Positions 16,625 to 26,265 are shown, counted from the stretch's first letter. The stretch: 64,000 bases of DNA from Faecalibacterium gallinarum (GCF_022180365.1 NZ_BQKV01000029.1:1-64000), one strand, 5' to 3'. Notes: generated by a model from the letters alone, not told the origin. Made by a program: numbers and translations.

Positions 16625-16843
16625 TTACTTCCTTAACCTATATCTTCTTATAATTACTTTTTGTGGTGCCGTATACGAAACTGAATCTTGGATAATCTCT
16701 TCATATGCAGGAGGTTCTGCATATGTCATAGATGGTGTATCTGAACTCATCTCTAATACTACTGCACTATCAGGTGGGCTTTGTTTATAAGGAGCAGTAC
16801 CAACCTGCTCCATTGACTCAATACTCTCAAGATACTTATTCAA
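16625..16843 (-). CDS. Small unknown protein (RM cassette gene 2)
   Basis: A 72-residue protein starting at TTG (16843) with GAGGTG upstream, overlapping the end of the preceding gene by 8 bp. It is Ser/Pro/Glu-rich and looks disordered, with a basic C-terminus (VIIRRYRLRK). I recognise no family. The tight overlap implies co-translation with its neighbour, and it may bridge the two flanking products. Confidence 0.55.
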   Translation of the reverse strand: MNKYLESIESMEQVGTAPYKQSPPDSAVVLEMSSDTPSMTYAEPPAYEEIIQDSVSYTAPQKVIIRRYRLRK

Positions 16844-17618
16844 TGTCCATCACCTCACGTAGTGAGTCTGTAATAGACTGCTCAAACATAGATTGTATCT
16901 CGTTGTGACCTTTATCAAGCACTTGAAGAATTTCATCAGATGAATCAATAATCTCGTTTGAAAAGAAATCGAAATCTAATGCAAAATCATTTTTCTTCAA
17001 GAAATTGGGATATTCCGGATTAAACATTCCATATCTAAAATTCATAGTCATTTCATCAACACGATATTCAGCCATATGCATTGACCTTATTAGACGAGGT
17101 GTTTGTTCTTCTGCAATTCTTACATACAAAGAAGAAGCAATTTCTGAAGTAAAATATTTTTTCTGCAGTTTGATTTTGGATGTGTCAAAAATATTAATAT
17201 AACGAATACCAGTTCGAGTCGCAGATACTCTATTTTTTTGAAAAAGTGCAAGTAATATCGACTGAAACCATTGCTTGTGCAGTTCAAAGCTGACATACTT
17301 ATTGATTTCAAAAATAATAAACTTATTCGTTAAGATCAACTTGCTTCCACCGTCATTAGTAAAATACTCTCTCTGAATTCCTTCGATAATTTCACCGTTG
17401 GCATTTGGTAGGCCATTGTTTTTCTGGTCAAACACTACATTAATAGAATTAAAACGAATAATTTGATCTTTCCCACGTCGAGGGAATATTTTCAGTATTT
17501 CTTTTTCAATATTCTCATCAAACACCATATTTGTCTGAATAAATTGAGCAAAATCAACTCGGACAATAACTTGATTTAGAAAACTATTCTTATAACATAC
17601 AGCAGAATATTCTAACAT
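16836..17618 (-). CDS. TIGR04255-like protein (RM cassette gene 1)
   Basis: A 260-residue protein resembling the sporadic TIGR04255 family: LNQVIVRVDFAQF near the start, and the W-F-x-x-I-L-x-A-L and TGIRYINIFD segments in the middle. The function is unknown. The start is the ATG at 17618 with GGAGG nine bases upstream, not the ATG at 17633. It lies 63 bp after hsdR in the same direction and is more AT-rich than the hsd genes, which suggests separate acquisition. The two following genes overlap or nearly abut it. Confidence 0.6.
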   Translation of the reverse strand: MLEYSAVCYKNSFLNQVIVRVDFAQFIQTNMVFDENIEKEILKIFPRRGKDQIIRFNSINVVFDQKNNGLPNANGEIIEGIQREYFTNDGGSKLILTNKFIIFEINKYVSFELHKQWFQSILLALFQKNRVSATRTGIRYINIFDTSKIKLQKKYFTSEIASSLYVRIAEEQTPRLIRSMHMAEYRVDEMTMNFRYGMFNPEYPNFLKKNDFALDFDFFSNEIIDSSDEILQVLDKGHNEIQSMFEQSITDSLREVMDIE

Positions 17619-17681
17619 TGATAATACCTCCATTTAATCACATTTTTAATATATACTTTACGCATAATATATGTTATCTTA

Positions 17682-20600
17682 TCACTCTCTTAGTCGCTTA
17701 TAAATATCCTCCAAGAACACCTGCATCAGTTCCCGCTTCTTTTCGTCGTTATCAAGCAGAAGGGCAAAGAAGTCCTGGTTTTGCTCATACCCGGCAATCA
17801 GAGCATCCTGTACAGCGTCAAAATAGGCAAAGCGGAAATCTTTCAGCGAGTTATTCCGTGCACTGTCCCTCAGATGTCCATTCTTCAGCAAAATGTCCCT
17901 CATTTGCAATGCAGACTTAGAAGCTACGTCAACATCAAAGTTCTTGTTATACGCTGCATTAATCTCGTCAATGATCTCGGACAGCTTCTTTTTCACGGCT
18001 TCGTCCATGAAGACCTCATTGGGTGTCGGCAAGCTGACCTCCGGCTTGGATTCAATCTCGTGTGTTTTTTCCCCGGTCTTTTTCTGACGGAAATTAGAGG
18101 CCGTGATTTTGTCCGCAATATCAAAATCATTTCCACCGCTGCCCACTTCGATCTCTTTAACTAGGTATGAAAGGAAATTGTACTTCTTGTGCAGATCCAC
18201 GCTTTCAAAACAGGTTGCCTGAATCAGGAAACTGTAAAAACGCAAGAAACGCTTGATCGTTGCACGAATTTCCAGCTTTTCCAGTTCCGGGTGGCGATTG
18301 ATGATTTGCAGGGATTTATCCAGTAGCGCCCACATCCGAGCCTTTTCTTTAGATGTTCGTTTATCCTGATACAGGTATCCGTTAAATTCCTCAATATCGT
18401 CAATATCCAGAAAGTTATACTGATCCACCTGAGCTTCCACCGCCCGGATATCCGAAGGGGTGATAGTCTCGTTCAGAATTGTCTCGGTATAGAACGGGGC
18501 AAAGGACGCTTGAATATCCTCATATTCATTTTTGAAATCCAGCACAAAGGTTTTCTTATCATAGGGCGCACAAATACGGTTCAAGCGAGAAAGGGTCTGC
18601 ACAGCATTGACTCCCCGCAGGCGCTTGTCCACATACATAGCGCAGAGCTTTGGCTGGTCAAAGCCGGTTTGATACTTATTCGCCACCAGCAACACCTGAT
18701 AACTGTTGCTGTCAAACACTTCCGGCAAATCTTCTTCCTTTATGCCGTTCATCACTGCTTCGGTGTATTCGTGGCCGTCAAGAGAGACCTTACCCGAAAA
18801 CGCCACCAATGCGCGAATCCCCGTGTACCCATGCTTGGAAATATAGGTTTCAAACTCGTTCCGGTATTTGACTGCTGCCTGCCGCGACGAAGTAATGACC
18901 ATAGCCTTTGCTTTGCCGCCCAATTCCTGCATGATTCTGTTTTTGAAGTGCTCAATGATGATTTCCACTTTCTGGGCGATGTTTGTATCGTGCAGTTCAA
19001 TATACTTGGCAATCTTACGCTTTGCGGCAATCGTTTCCAGTTCTGGATCGTCCTCAATAGCCTTATTAATTTCAAAATAAGTCTTATAGGTCACATAATT
19101 TTGCAGCACATCCAGAATAAAGCCTTCCTCAATCGCCTGTTTCATAGAATATAGGTCAAAAGCGACCTTTTTTCCTTCTTCATTCAAGCAGCCGAACAGC
19201 TGTAAGGTAGTCGGTTTCGGGGTTGCGGTAAAGGCGATCATGGAAACATTGGGTTGCTTTCCACTGCGGGCAATCTCATCTTCGATAATATCGCCCATAG
19301 ATTTTTCTTCTTCGGATATATCGACAGGGGTGGCCTCGCTCAGCTTTCTGCTCTCCGAAAGAGCATACGTCACTGCTTCCATGGCAGTTCCGGCGGTAGA
19401 GGAATGCGCCTCGTCGATGATCACAGCAAAAGTCTTGCTTTTCAGCTCCTGCACAAGTTCCTGAATGTACATGAACTTGTGGATGGTAGTCACAATAATT
19501 TTTGTATTGCCGTTGAGGGCATCCGCAAGATCTTTGGACGTGCATTTTTCATCCATGACCTTGATCAGACCGGCCTTGTGCTCCAGTGACAGTACGGCAT
19601 TCTGAAGCTGACGGTCTACCACGATACGATCAGTGATGATGCAAACCGTATCAAAAATGACTTTGTTTTCCCTGTCGTGCAAGGAGGCAAGACGGTGGGC
19701 CAACCATGCAATGGTATTGGTTTTGCCACTGCCCGCCGAGTGCTCAATCAGATAATTTTTCTCGCTATGGTGTTCTGCGACATCTGCCACCAGTTTGCGC
19801 ACGGCATTGAACTGGTGATACCGGGGGAAAATCAGCGTTTCCTTGGTGACACGCTTACCGGTATCCGGGTCTTTCTTGGTTTCTTTTTGCAGGAAAATGA
19901 TTTTATCAATCAGATACAGCACTGTATCTTTTTTGAGGATATCTTCCCACATATAAGAAACATTGATGCCGTTTTCGTTGTGGGGGTTGCCCTTACCAGA
20001 GTGAATTCCAACACCACAGCCCTTATTGAACGGCAGGAAAAAGGAAGATTTTCCTTTCAGATTGGTGCACATATAGACTTCATTCAAGTCCATGGCGAAG
20101 TGAGCCAGGCAGCCCGCCTTGAATTTCAGCAGACGGGTCTTGTAATCCCGATCAAACTTATACTGACGGATCGCATCCTCATAATTCTGTCCGCTGGTGT
20201 TGCATTTCAGCTCAAAGGTGAAAATGGCAATGCCGTTGAGGAAGATTACAAGGTCAATGCGCTCACCCTCTTTGTGCCAGACTTCCTCCATCACCGAGAG
20301 AACATTCTGCTGATACAGCGCCTCCGCTTTTTGGTTGAAGGTGGTGGCGGGCTTGCGGTACATAAGGGTTAGAGAGACGCCGTTGTCAAACTCCACGCCG
20401 TGCTTCAGTACATCCAGCAGGCTGCGGCTTTTCTTGTTGACCTCATTGTTGATGTAGTTGAGGATGGTCTGGCGGGTCTTGTCGCCATAGAGTTTTTCCA
20501 GCCGTGCCAATGCATCCGGCTGAGTTGCTTCCAAAAAGGAGAACAGCAGTTCCACATCCATGCCGTAGCCGGGATCGTAAGCGGTAGAGGGGCGCACCTG

Positions 20601-20684
20601 ATAGCCGTTTTCCTGTTTCAGCATTTCCAGAATGTATGCCTGATAATCTGCCCGTTCTTTTAATTGTCCTGCTTTGATAGCCAT
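17682..20684 (-). CDS. hsdR: Type I restriction enzyme, R subunit
   Basis: A 1000-residue ATP-dependent translocase/endonuclease. The PD-(D/E)xK nuclease is near residues 145-170 (ERIDLVIFLNGIAIFTFELKC with the E-L-K part). The helicase motifs are present: EHSAGSGKT (Walker A, about 320), IIDEAHSS, MIAFTATPKP, VLLVANKYQTGFDQP and QTLSRLNRI (motif VI). The C-terminal half is the HsdM/HsdS docking helix region. Length is normal. It starts 1 nt after the hsdS stop with AAGGAGG upstream. With HsdM and HsdS it forms the R2M2S complex that cuts unmethylated DNA away from the site. Confidence 0.95.
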   Translation of the reverse strand: MAIKAGQLKERADYQAYILEMLKQENGYQVRPSTAYDPGYGMDVELLFSFLEATQPDALARLEKLYGDKTRQTILNYINNEVNKKSRSLLDVLKHGVEFDNGVSLTLMYRKPATTFNQKAEALYQQNVLSVMEEVWHKEGERIDLVIFLNGIAIFTFELKCNTSGQNYEDAIRQYKFDRDYKTRLLKFKAGCLAHFAMDLNEVYMCTNLKGKSSFFLPFNKGCGVGIHSGKGNPHNENGINVSYMWEDILKKDTVLYLIDKIIFLQKETKKDPDTGKRVTKETLIFPRYHQFNAVRKLVADVAEHHSEKNYLIEHSAGSGKTNTIAWLAHRLASLHDRENKVIFDTVCIITDRIVVDRQLQNAVLSLEHKAGLIKVMDEKCTSKDLADALNGNTKIIVTTIHKFMYIQELVQELKSKTFAVIIDEAHSSTAGTAMEAVTYALSESRKLSEATPVDISEEEKSMGDIIEDEIARSGKQPNVSMIAFTATPKPTTLQLFGCLNEEGKKVAFDLYSMKQAIEEGFILDVLQNYVTYKTYFEINKAIEDDPELETIAAKRKIAKYIELHDTNIAQKVEIIIEHFKNRIMQELGGKAKAMVITSSRQAAVKYRNEFETYISKHGYTGIRALVAFSGKVSLDGHEYTEAVMNGIKEEDLPEVFDSNSYQVLLVANKYQTGFDQPKLCAMYVDKRLRGVNAVQTLSRLNRICAPYDKKTFVLDFKNEYEDIQASFAPFYTETILNETITPSDIRAVEAQVDQYNFLDIDDIEEFNGYLYQDKRTSKEKARMWALLDKSLQIINRHPELEKLEIRATIKRFLRFYSFLIQATCFESVDLHKKYNFLSYLVKEIEVGSGGNDFDIADKITASNFRQKKTGEKTHEIESKPEVSLPTPNEVFMDEAVKKKLSEIIDEINAAYNKNFDVDVASKSALQMRDILLKNGHLRDSARNNSLKDFRFAYFDAVQDALIAGYEQNQDFFALLLDNDEKKRELMQVFLEDIYKRLRE

Positions 20685-20685
20685 C

Positions 20686-21936
20686 TCATCGCACCTCCTT
20701 CACTCGTTTTTTACCGGTGACATATTCATAGATAAGAGATTTTTTGTGCTGCTTGATTACAGATAATTGTTTGCCTTTTTCGTGTAATACCCTGTCGATT
20801 TTAGCACAATGATCGTCAAGAAACCTTGCTATATGTTGTTGTATATCGAATGGAGGAACAGTCAAAATCAAATTTTTTAAGCCCTCGATCCCAAGTTCTG
20901 GTCGTGTGCTTTGCATCGCAGAAATATCTTGTATTTGTTTTTGCACAATCGAAGAAGTCATCACATAATAAAAGTATTTTGCATCATGCACATTTGCTAA
21001 AGTGATTTTCCCAACATGAGAAGTGGTGTTACTCACGGGAAGTGAATCAGGCACAATCGCAGTTTTTCCTATCGTTGCTCCAGTTTTTGCAATCAAAATG
21101 TCATTAGGCTTTAACTCGCTATTTTTTATTAGACTATTCATCTCTTTAGAAATGAAAACTAAATTCTCCAGATTTAGACCGCTTCCCCAGGTTAAATTTA
21201 ATACTCGAATATACGGAATACCTTCCGTTAAATAGTCATCAGCTTTAATCATTCCATGATCTCCATCACCAATAGGATATGGATGATGATTATCTGTCAA
21301 ATATTTAATCCTACTTAGTTCCCATCCAACAGGAATTTCCCCGATCCACTCAACCCCACTGTCCTTCATTGGCACAGACTTGTCCAGCCCCTTGGTTACT
21401 ATTTCGGTAATCAGGGATTTTTTGTATTGCTGCAAAAGAGCAATTTGTTTTTCCAAATCTGCGGCAATACTGTCAATCTGGGCACATTCTTTGTCGAGAA
21501 AATCTGCGATAGCTTTCTGATCTTTTTTGGGGGGCACAGCAATCTCTTGTGAACCCAAATCTCTTTGTGTCATAGACGGCAATGCTGTGGAGGTTACATA
21601 ATAATCAAAAGGGAAACACAGAGCGCAATAATACAAATATTTCTCATACATAAAATCTTTGATTTTAGTATAAAACATTGTATCAACACACCAAAATGCG
21701 CCGTCCACAAATAGAGGTTTATCCACAGTACCCTTTCTGCCTAATAAAACTGATTTTCCACAATAGCTAAACTTGCTTGCTCTTGCAAATTCGCCACCGC
21801 TTCCAATTACAGGATAACCGCCTTCTTCAACTTCGATGTCAGAATACTCACCGCCGTTACAAATTTGAGCACAATATTTGAACCTTTTTATTGTCCAACT
21901 CGTTGGGAAATTCCGTTCAGTTATTAAACCAGGCAT
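20686..21936 (-). CDS. hsdS: Type I restriction enzyme, specificity subunit
   Basis: A 416-residue DNA-recognition subunit with two target recognition domains (about 10-155 and 205-360), each followed by a conserved coiled-coil spacer: QKAIADFLDKECAQIDSIAADLEKQIALLQQYKKSLI and a second copy at QQHIARFLDDHCAKIDRVL. The second domain opens with VPMKDSGVEWIGEIPVGW. The ATG overlaps the hsdM stop (TAATG). The target sequence cannot be read from the protein. There is one intact hsdS and no inverted partial copy, so no shuffling system is visible. Confidence 0.95.
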   Translation of the reverse strand: MPGLITERNFPTSWTIKRFKYCAQICNGGEYSDIEVEEGGYPVIGSGGEFARASKFSYCGKSVLLGRKGTVDKPLFVDGAFWCVDTMFYTKIKDFMYEKYLYYCALCFPFDYYVTSTALPSMTQRDLGSQEIAVPPKKDQKAIADFLDKECAQIDSIAADLEKQIALLQQYKKSLITEIVTKGLDKSVPMKDSGVEWIGEIPVGWELSRIKYLTDNHHPYPIGDGDHGMIKADDYLTEGIPYIRVLNLTWGSGLNLENLVFISKEMNSLIKNSELKPNDILIAKTGATIGKTAIVPDSLPVSNTTSHVGKITLANVHDAKYFYYVMTSSIVQKQIQDISAMQSTRPELGIEGLKNLILTVPPFDIQQHIARFLDDHCAKIDRVLHEKGKQLSVIKQHKKSLIYEYVTGKKRVKEVR

Positions 21937-24068
21937 TATACTCCCTCGCTTTCCTGCAAGGCTGCAATTTTTTCGGAGAGGGATTTTTCCAGTTCCATAA
22001 ACTGTGCCAGCAAATCATCCGCCTTTTCCGGCTCCTTGTACTCGTAGAAAAATCGGGTAAACGGGAACTCTGCGCCCAGTTTTTCTTTATTGGTAGCGCT
22101 TTCCTTTTTCTCCGGGTCAAATTCATAGGCCCAGATAGCATCCGGTACATGGGGATATACTTCCGCCTCAAAATATTTCTCCGGGTCCTGGGTGAGTTTG
22201 ATGATCTCAGTGTCCTTGGTGGTGGTATCCTTGACAATTTCGCCCTTGCGGTCTTTCTGCACTACGGCGGTTTTGTCCATCACCGTCAGCACCATGGCAA
22301 TGCCAGTCAACCGGCTGGAAGACATTCCCTCCACCTTGACCAACAAGGATTTCAGATACTTTTCAAACTCGCCATAATCCATAAACACACGGTCAGAGCG
22401 GTTGGCTTCCAGAATGGTCAACACATCCGTCACAAACTGCTGGCCCGCCAGATATTTCTGGTATTTCTTCTCGTCGGCAGCACTGCGGGGGTTCATCTCT
22501 TTCAACTGCTCAAAATCCGTCTCATTGAAAATGCTGGAGTTACTGGTGAAGTAACTGCTGGTCCGCAGCCGCTCGATGCTCTCCGCATCCAGCACACCCC
22601 GGCGCTGCAACGGCTGATAGACCGCATACTCCTTGTACATAAACTCCTCGTTGGGGAAAATCTTGCAATACTGGTTTTCCTCAAAGTTGGAGTACAGCTC
22701 GGTGATTTTTTTCATGCTATCCCGGTCAATTTCCCGACGTTTTTTGCCCAAAGATTTGCGAAGGGGCTTCCACATATCCACCGCATTGATCAGCTGCACC
22801 TTTCCACGGCGGTCAGGGCGCTTATTGCGGGACAGAATAAAGATATAAATGCCGATATCGGTGTTATAGAAAAGCTGGGTAGGCAGGGCAATAATGGCTT
22901 CAATTAAATCTTCCTCCAGCATCCAGCGCCGAATTTGGCTTTCACCGCTGGTGGTTCCGCCAGAGAAAAGAGGCGAGCCATTGGTAATGATCGCTGCACG
23001 CCCGTTTTTCTCATCCAGCTTATTGATGGCGTGCTGCATGAATAGCAGCTGGGCGTCACCCGTTCCAGGCAGACCATGTTCAAACCGTCCGCCCTTCTTG
23101 TTTTCCTCACGGACTTTCTTCTCTTGTCCTTCCGGTGCATCTTTGCCGCCCCAGGGTGTACCAAACGGGGGATTCATAATCACCAGCCGCATCTTCTGAT
23201 CCGGAAAGCAGTCCGTTTTCAGGGTGTTGGCTTCCTCATCACCCATAATGTTTTTCACATCCTGGCCTTTGATGAGCATATCCGCCAGACAAATGGCGTA
23301 GGATTCGGGATTGATTTCCTGTCCAAACAAGCGCACATCCACATAGGGATTTTTGCGGCGCAGGAAATCATAGGTAGTGGACAGCATACCGCCCGAACCA
23401 CAGGCAGCGTCCAGTACGGTTGCGATCTTGCCCTCATCGGTCAGCAGATCATTGCAGCCCTCTGCCAGCAGTACATTGACCATCAGACGAATCACTTCAC
23501 GGGGCGTATAGTGATCACCGGCCTCGGCGTTTTCAGAAAAACGACGGATAATATCCTCGAAAATGTAGCCCATCTTCATGCTGTCTACATGGGCAGGGTA
23601 CAAATCCAAATCGGAGAACTTTTTAACCACGCTGTAAAGACGGTTGCTCTTGTCCATCTTGTCGATCTGAGTACTGAATTTCAGCAGTTTTTCTAGAATC
23701 AACTGGATGTTGGCGGAAAAGCCTTCAATGTAAGACTTAAGATTGGACGCAATGCTGTCGCTGTCATCCAGAAGGCGTTTAAGAGTAAACTCGCTGGTGT
23801 TGTAAAAGGGGTACTTGGAAACCTGGCAAAGGAGCGCAGCAGGGAGGTTGGGGTTCTGCTTGTGCTTTGCCACAACTGCATCTTTGGTAGCCTCCAAAGC
23901 GCACTCAAACCGGCGGATAATGACCATGGGGATAATAACGTCCTTATATTTATCCGAGGTATAAGCTCCACGGAGAGAGTTGGCAATGGACCAGACCAAT
24001 CCAACTTCCTTGCTTACGTCAATGGACGTATCATCAAACATAACTTCGTAAAAATACTTATCTCTCAT
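21936..24068 (-). CDS. hsdM: Type I DNA methyltransferase, M subunit
   Basis: A 710-residue N6-adenine methylase. The N-terminal HsdM helical domain leads into the catalytic domain with SAM-binding DAACGSGGM (about 219) and catalytic N299-P-P-F in MNPPFGTPWGG. HYTPREVIRLMVN precedes motif I as usual. It is longer than typical 500-residue HsdM owing to an extended C-terminal part. The ATG overlaps the stop of the upstream regulator by 4 bp (ATGA), placing the genes in one operon. Confidence 0.95.
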   Translation of the reverse strand: MRDKYFYEVMFDDTSIDVSKEVGLVWSIANSLRGAYTSDKYKDVIIPMVIIRRFECALEATKDAVVAKHKQNPNLPAALLCQVSKYPFYNTSEFTLKRLLDDSDSIASNLKSYIEGFSANIQLILEKLLKFSTQIDKMDKSNRLYSVVKKFSDLDLYPAHVDSMKMGYIFEDIIRRFSENAEAGDHYTPREVIRLMVNVLLAEGCNDLLTDEGKIATVLDAACGSGGMLSTTYDFLRRKNPYVDVRLFGQEINPESYAICLADMLIKGQDVKNIMGDEEANTLKTDCFPDQKMRLVIMNPPFGTPWGGKDAPEGQEKKVREENKKGGRFEHGLPGTGDAQLLFMQHAINKLDEKNGRAAIITNGSPLFSGGTTSGESQIRRWMLEEDLIEAIIALPTQLFYNTDIGIYIFILSRNKRPDRRGKVQLINAVDMWKPLRKSLGKKRREIDRDSMKKITELYSNFEENQYCKIFPNEEFMYKEYAVYQPLQRRGVLDAESIERLRTSSYFTSNSSIFNETDFEQLKEMNPRSAADEKKYQKYLAGQQFVTDVLTILEANRSDRVFMDYGEFEKYLKSLLVKVEGMSSSRLTGIAMVLTVMDKTAVVQKDRKGEIVKDTTTKDTEIIKLTQDPEKYFEAEVYPHVPDAIWAYEFDPEKKESATNKEKLGAEFPFTRFFYEYKEPEKADDLLAQFMELEKSLSEKIAALQESEGV

Positions 24069-24484
24069 TTTATGGGTTCTCCTTCACTATTCTCTTGAAA
24101 AGACGCAAACAGGGCAGCAACACTTTCGATCTGATCGGAGGTCAGATTACAGCCCTCCAGCTTTCGCATTGCATCTACCAAATCCTTGTTTTGTGTGATA
24201 GTTCGGCAAATATCCGGCGGAGGCACTTTCCGAATTGCCATATACAGGCGATCCATACGCTGGCGTGCCTGTAAATCTGGTTTCAGCTCTTTGATCAGCT
24301 TGTCATAGACTTCCGCTGTAGGGGCATTGACACCGTCTTCTATATATTTCATGTTAGAACGGGGCAGACCGACCCTTTTGGCTAATTGGGATTGGCTGAG
24401 CGTTCCACGGCAATCACGAATCAATAAACCGAGTTCGATTATCATGCCCTTGGCTTGTTGATCCACAGCCACCTTGTTAGGCAA
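24065..24484 (-). CDS. XRE-family regulator of the hsd operon
   Basis: A 139-residue protein with an HTH at about residues 27-62 (SQSQLAKRVGLPRSNMKYIEDGV). The start is chosen at TTG 24484 because AAAGGAGG lies seven bases upstream; an ATG at 24505 has no ribosome site. As first gene of the hsd operon, in front of a palindrome overlapping the -10, it likely acts as controller of RM expression. The C-terminal helical half has no recognised domain. Confidence 0.8.
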   Translation of the reverse strand: MPNKVAVDQQAKGMIIELGLLIRDCRGTLSQSQLAKRVGLPRSNMKYIEDGVNAPTAEVYDKLIKELKPDLQARQRMDRLYMAIRKVPPPDICRTITQNKDLVDAMRKLEGCNLTSDQIESVAALFASFQENSEGEPIK

Positions 24485-24503
24485 TTCGGCACCTCCTTTC
24501 CAC

Positions 24504-24561
24504 AATTGTTCTATATTCTATAACATAGAACAATTATACCAATCCGGCATTGATAAATCAA
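24504..24561 (-). promoter_or_regulatory. Promoter and palindromic operator of the hsd operon
   Basis: Minus strand: -35 TTGATT (24561-24556), 17-bp spacer, -10 TATAAT (24538-24533). An 11-bp perfect inverted repeat AATTGTTCTAT / ATAGAACAATT (24504-24514, 24525-24535) overlaps the -10 and the expected start site, fit for repression by the HTH protein encoded just downstream. Confidence 0.75.
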
Positions 24562-24596
24562 CAAAATTCATCGTTTTTCTGCGCTGTCTACAACAA

Positions 24597-24637
24597 AAAT
24601 TTGCCCTATCCGTACGCAAAATACGAATAGGGCAAAT
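24597..24637 (-). terminator. Terminator of the mobV gene
   Basis: A stem atttgccctat(c/t)cgta with its complement around a CGCAAAA loop, followed on the minus strand by TTTTTG. It lies just after the relaxase stop at 24645. Confidence 0.8.
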
Positions 24638-24644
24638 GAAAATA

Positions 24645-25913
24645 TTACAGGCGTTCTTCTTGTCTTGTGATATCTTTTGTTTTTGTGCTGGGTCGGAATA
24701 AATTCCACAGGCCATTTCGCTCTATCACCGTTTCGTAACGATGGAGTTTATTCCGCAAAAGTTCATTTTGCTGCTCTAAACCTGCGGTGTTGAGCTGACC
24801 ACGAACGGACTTATACTCTGCCAGCTCTGCGGTCAGTGCGGCGACCTTAGCTTTCAACTCGCTTATCACTTTCATCGCTGCTTCCAAAGCCTTTTGTAGC
24901 TTGGATTCCTTGCGCTCCTGGACATAGAACTTCTTTGCCGTAGCTGCCAGATTTTCATATTCAGAACGTTCCAACATAACTTTAGAGGAAAACGGAACGG
25001 CATGGGGTTCTATTTGCTCCACTTTCTGAACGGCAATCTGCTGTTTTTGAATATTCTCAATTTTCTTTTCCAGCGAAGCTGCCTGTTGCTCTTTCTGCTG
25101 CGTTTGTGCGGTGAGTTGTTCCAATCGCTCCTGTTCCCGTTCCACCTTGAACTGGGTTACGGTCAAATGTTCCTCAGAACTTCCTCGTTCTCCACGCTCC
25201 ACATCAGAATATCCGGCATTGCGCATGGCTTGGAAGAAATCATCCTGGAGAACGCTGTAAGACTTCCGCAACACCGGCTTACCATTCTTCTGAAGAATAG
25301 GCGCTCCCTGTTCGTCCAATGCCGGTTTGGACAACCATTTTTTGCTGCTGCTCACCTGCATAATCGTTTCCTTGACGGTTCCCACAAGTGATTTGTCTTT
25401 GCACCTCTTGGACCAGAGAATCTGCTTCTCCACAACCGGAACATAGACCACATGGAGATGATAGTGGAACACATCCTGCCCCAGTGCTTCGGACATAGCC
25501 CGGTTACGCTCATCAGCGTGCATAACAGCAGAGAGAATATACTGTTCGCCGCCAACGATCTCTACGGCAGCCTTGTAAGCGTCCTCATAAAATCGCTTGG
25601 CAAACTCATACCCGCCATGGTTATAGAAGTAGGCGGAGTTTACATCAAAAATCAATTCCCCGTAAAGGTTGGCGTCTGATTTCAGACCACGGGTGGAGAT
25701 TACACCGTCTTTTTCCATCTGGGCAAACATCTCTGCATATCCGGCGGTAGGATTCTTAAAATGGATGTTCTGAGGGGTGCGTTCCGGTATAATATCTGGG
25801 TTGGTATAGGATTCTTTTTCTCGTTCGTTGTGCCGCTGGGCATTTCCGATTTTGGCGGCAGTCAGGTTTACGTTTCTTGCACTGGTACGGTCAATCCCGT
25901 CGTTTCTCGCCAT
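24645..25913 (-). CDS. MobV-family relaxase (Mob/Pre)
   Basis: A 422-residue relaxase of the Mob_Pre/MobV class, which nicks oriT and carries the strand during mobilization. The N-terminal domain (about 1-200) has HYHLHVVYVPV, the histidine motif, with SAVMHADERN before it, and the N-terminal NxxxxxxHN-like start RNVNLTAAKIGNAQRHNERE. The C-terminal 180 residues are a long coiled coil, typical of the family. The start is the ATG at 25913 after AAAGGAG. The oriT lies directly upstream. Confidence 0.9.
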   Translation of the reverse strand: MARNDGIDRTSARNVNLTAAKIGNAQRHNEREKESYTNPDIIPERTPQNIHFKNPTAGYAEMFAQMEKDGVISTRGLKSDANLYGELIFDVNSAYFYNHGGYEFAKRFYEDAYKAAVEIVGGEQYILSAVMHADERNRAMSEALGQDVFHYHLHVVYVPVVEKQILWSKRCKDKSLVGTVKETIMQVSSSKKWLSKPALDEQGAPILQKNGKPVLRKSYSVLQDDFFQAMRNAGYSDVERGERGSSEEHLTVTQFKVEREQERLEQLTAQTQQKEQQAASLEKKIENIQKQQIAVQKVEQIEPHAVPFSSKVMLERSEYENLAATAKKFYVQERKESKLQKALEAAMKVISELKAKVAALTAELAEYKSVRGQLNTAGLEQQNELLRNKLHRYETVIERNGLWNLFRPSTKTKDITRQEERL

Positions 25914-25929
25914 AGAGCTCCTTTCACGT

Positions 25930-26030
25930 TTGTACGGCCTGCGGGCCGGAGCGCACTTCCTGCGGAAGTGTAATAACCCACTATGATACTTTCATCCTGC
26001 GGCTGCAAAGTATCGTGGGCTCTCCGAGGG
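25930..26030 (-). other. Probable oriT of the IME (MobV type)
   Basis: In the 352-bp gap upstream of the relaxase, the minus strand carries AAAGTATCATAGTGGG followed by TTATTACACTTCC. This resembles the pMV158 nick region TAGTGTG/TTATAC, placing nic between 25977 and 25976. An inverted repeat (GATACTTT with AAAGTATC, 25985-26014) and the cacttc-ctgcg-gaagtg hairpin (25954-25970) flank it. More hairpins follow up to 26230, with no gene in the gap. Confidence 0.65.
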
Positions 26031-26265
26031 GGATGCGGCTCCTGTGGGAGCATCCCTGGCTTGTGTGTGCTATCCACACAGCAAGTCAGGTGTGGTCGGC
26101 ATCCTTGCTCTTGTAAGCAATCCTGCCGCCCACGGTTCGGGAAAATCCACCGGATTCTCCCGAACCATCCATCTCCAAATCTGCGGATTTTTCGATGGGG
26201 ATGGTGGTGCGATACCAGAGTGCAACTCTGTGCAGGAAATGCAATAAATGCAGAAAATTGCGGTT

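Noticed and set aside
20686-21936. Possibility of a phase-variable, shuffling hsdS locus
   Set aside because: Only one full hsdS is present, with no second partial copy, inverted repeats or adjacent recombinase.
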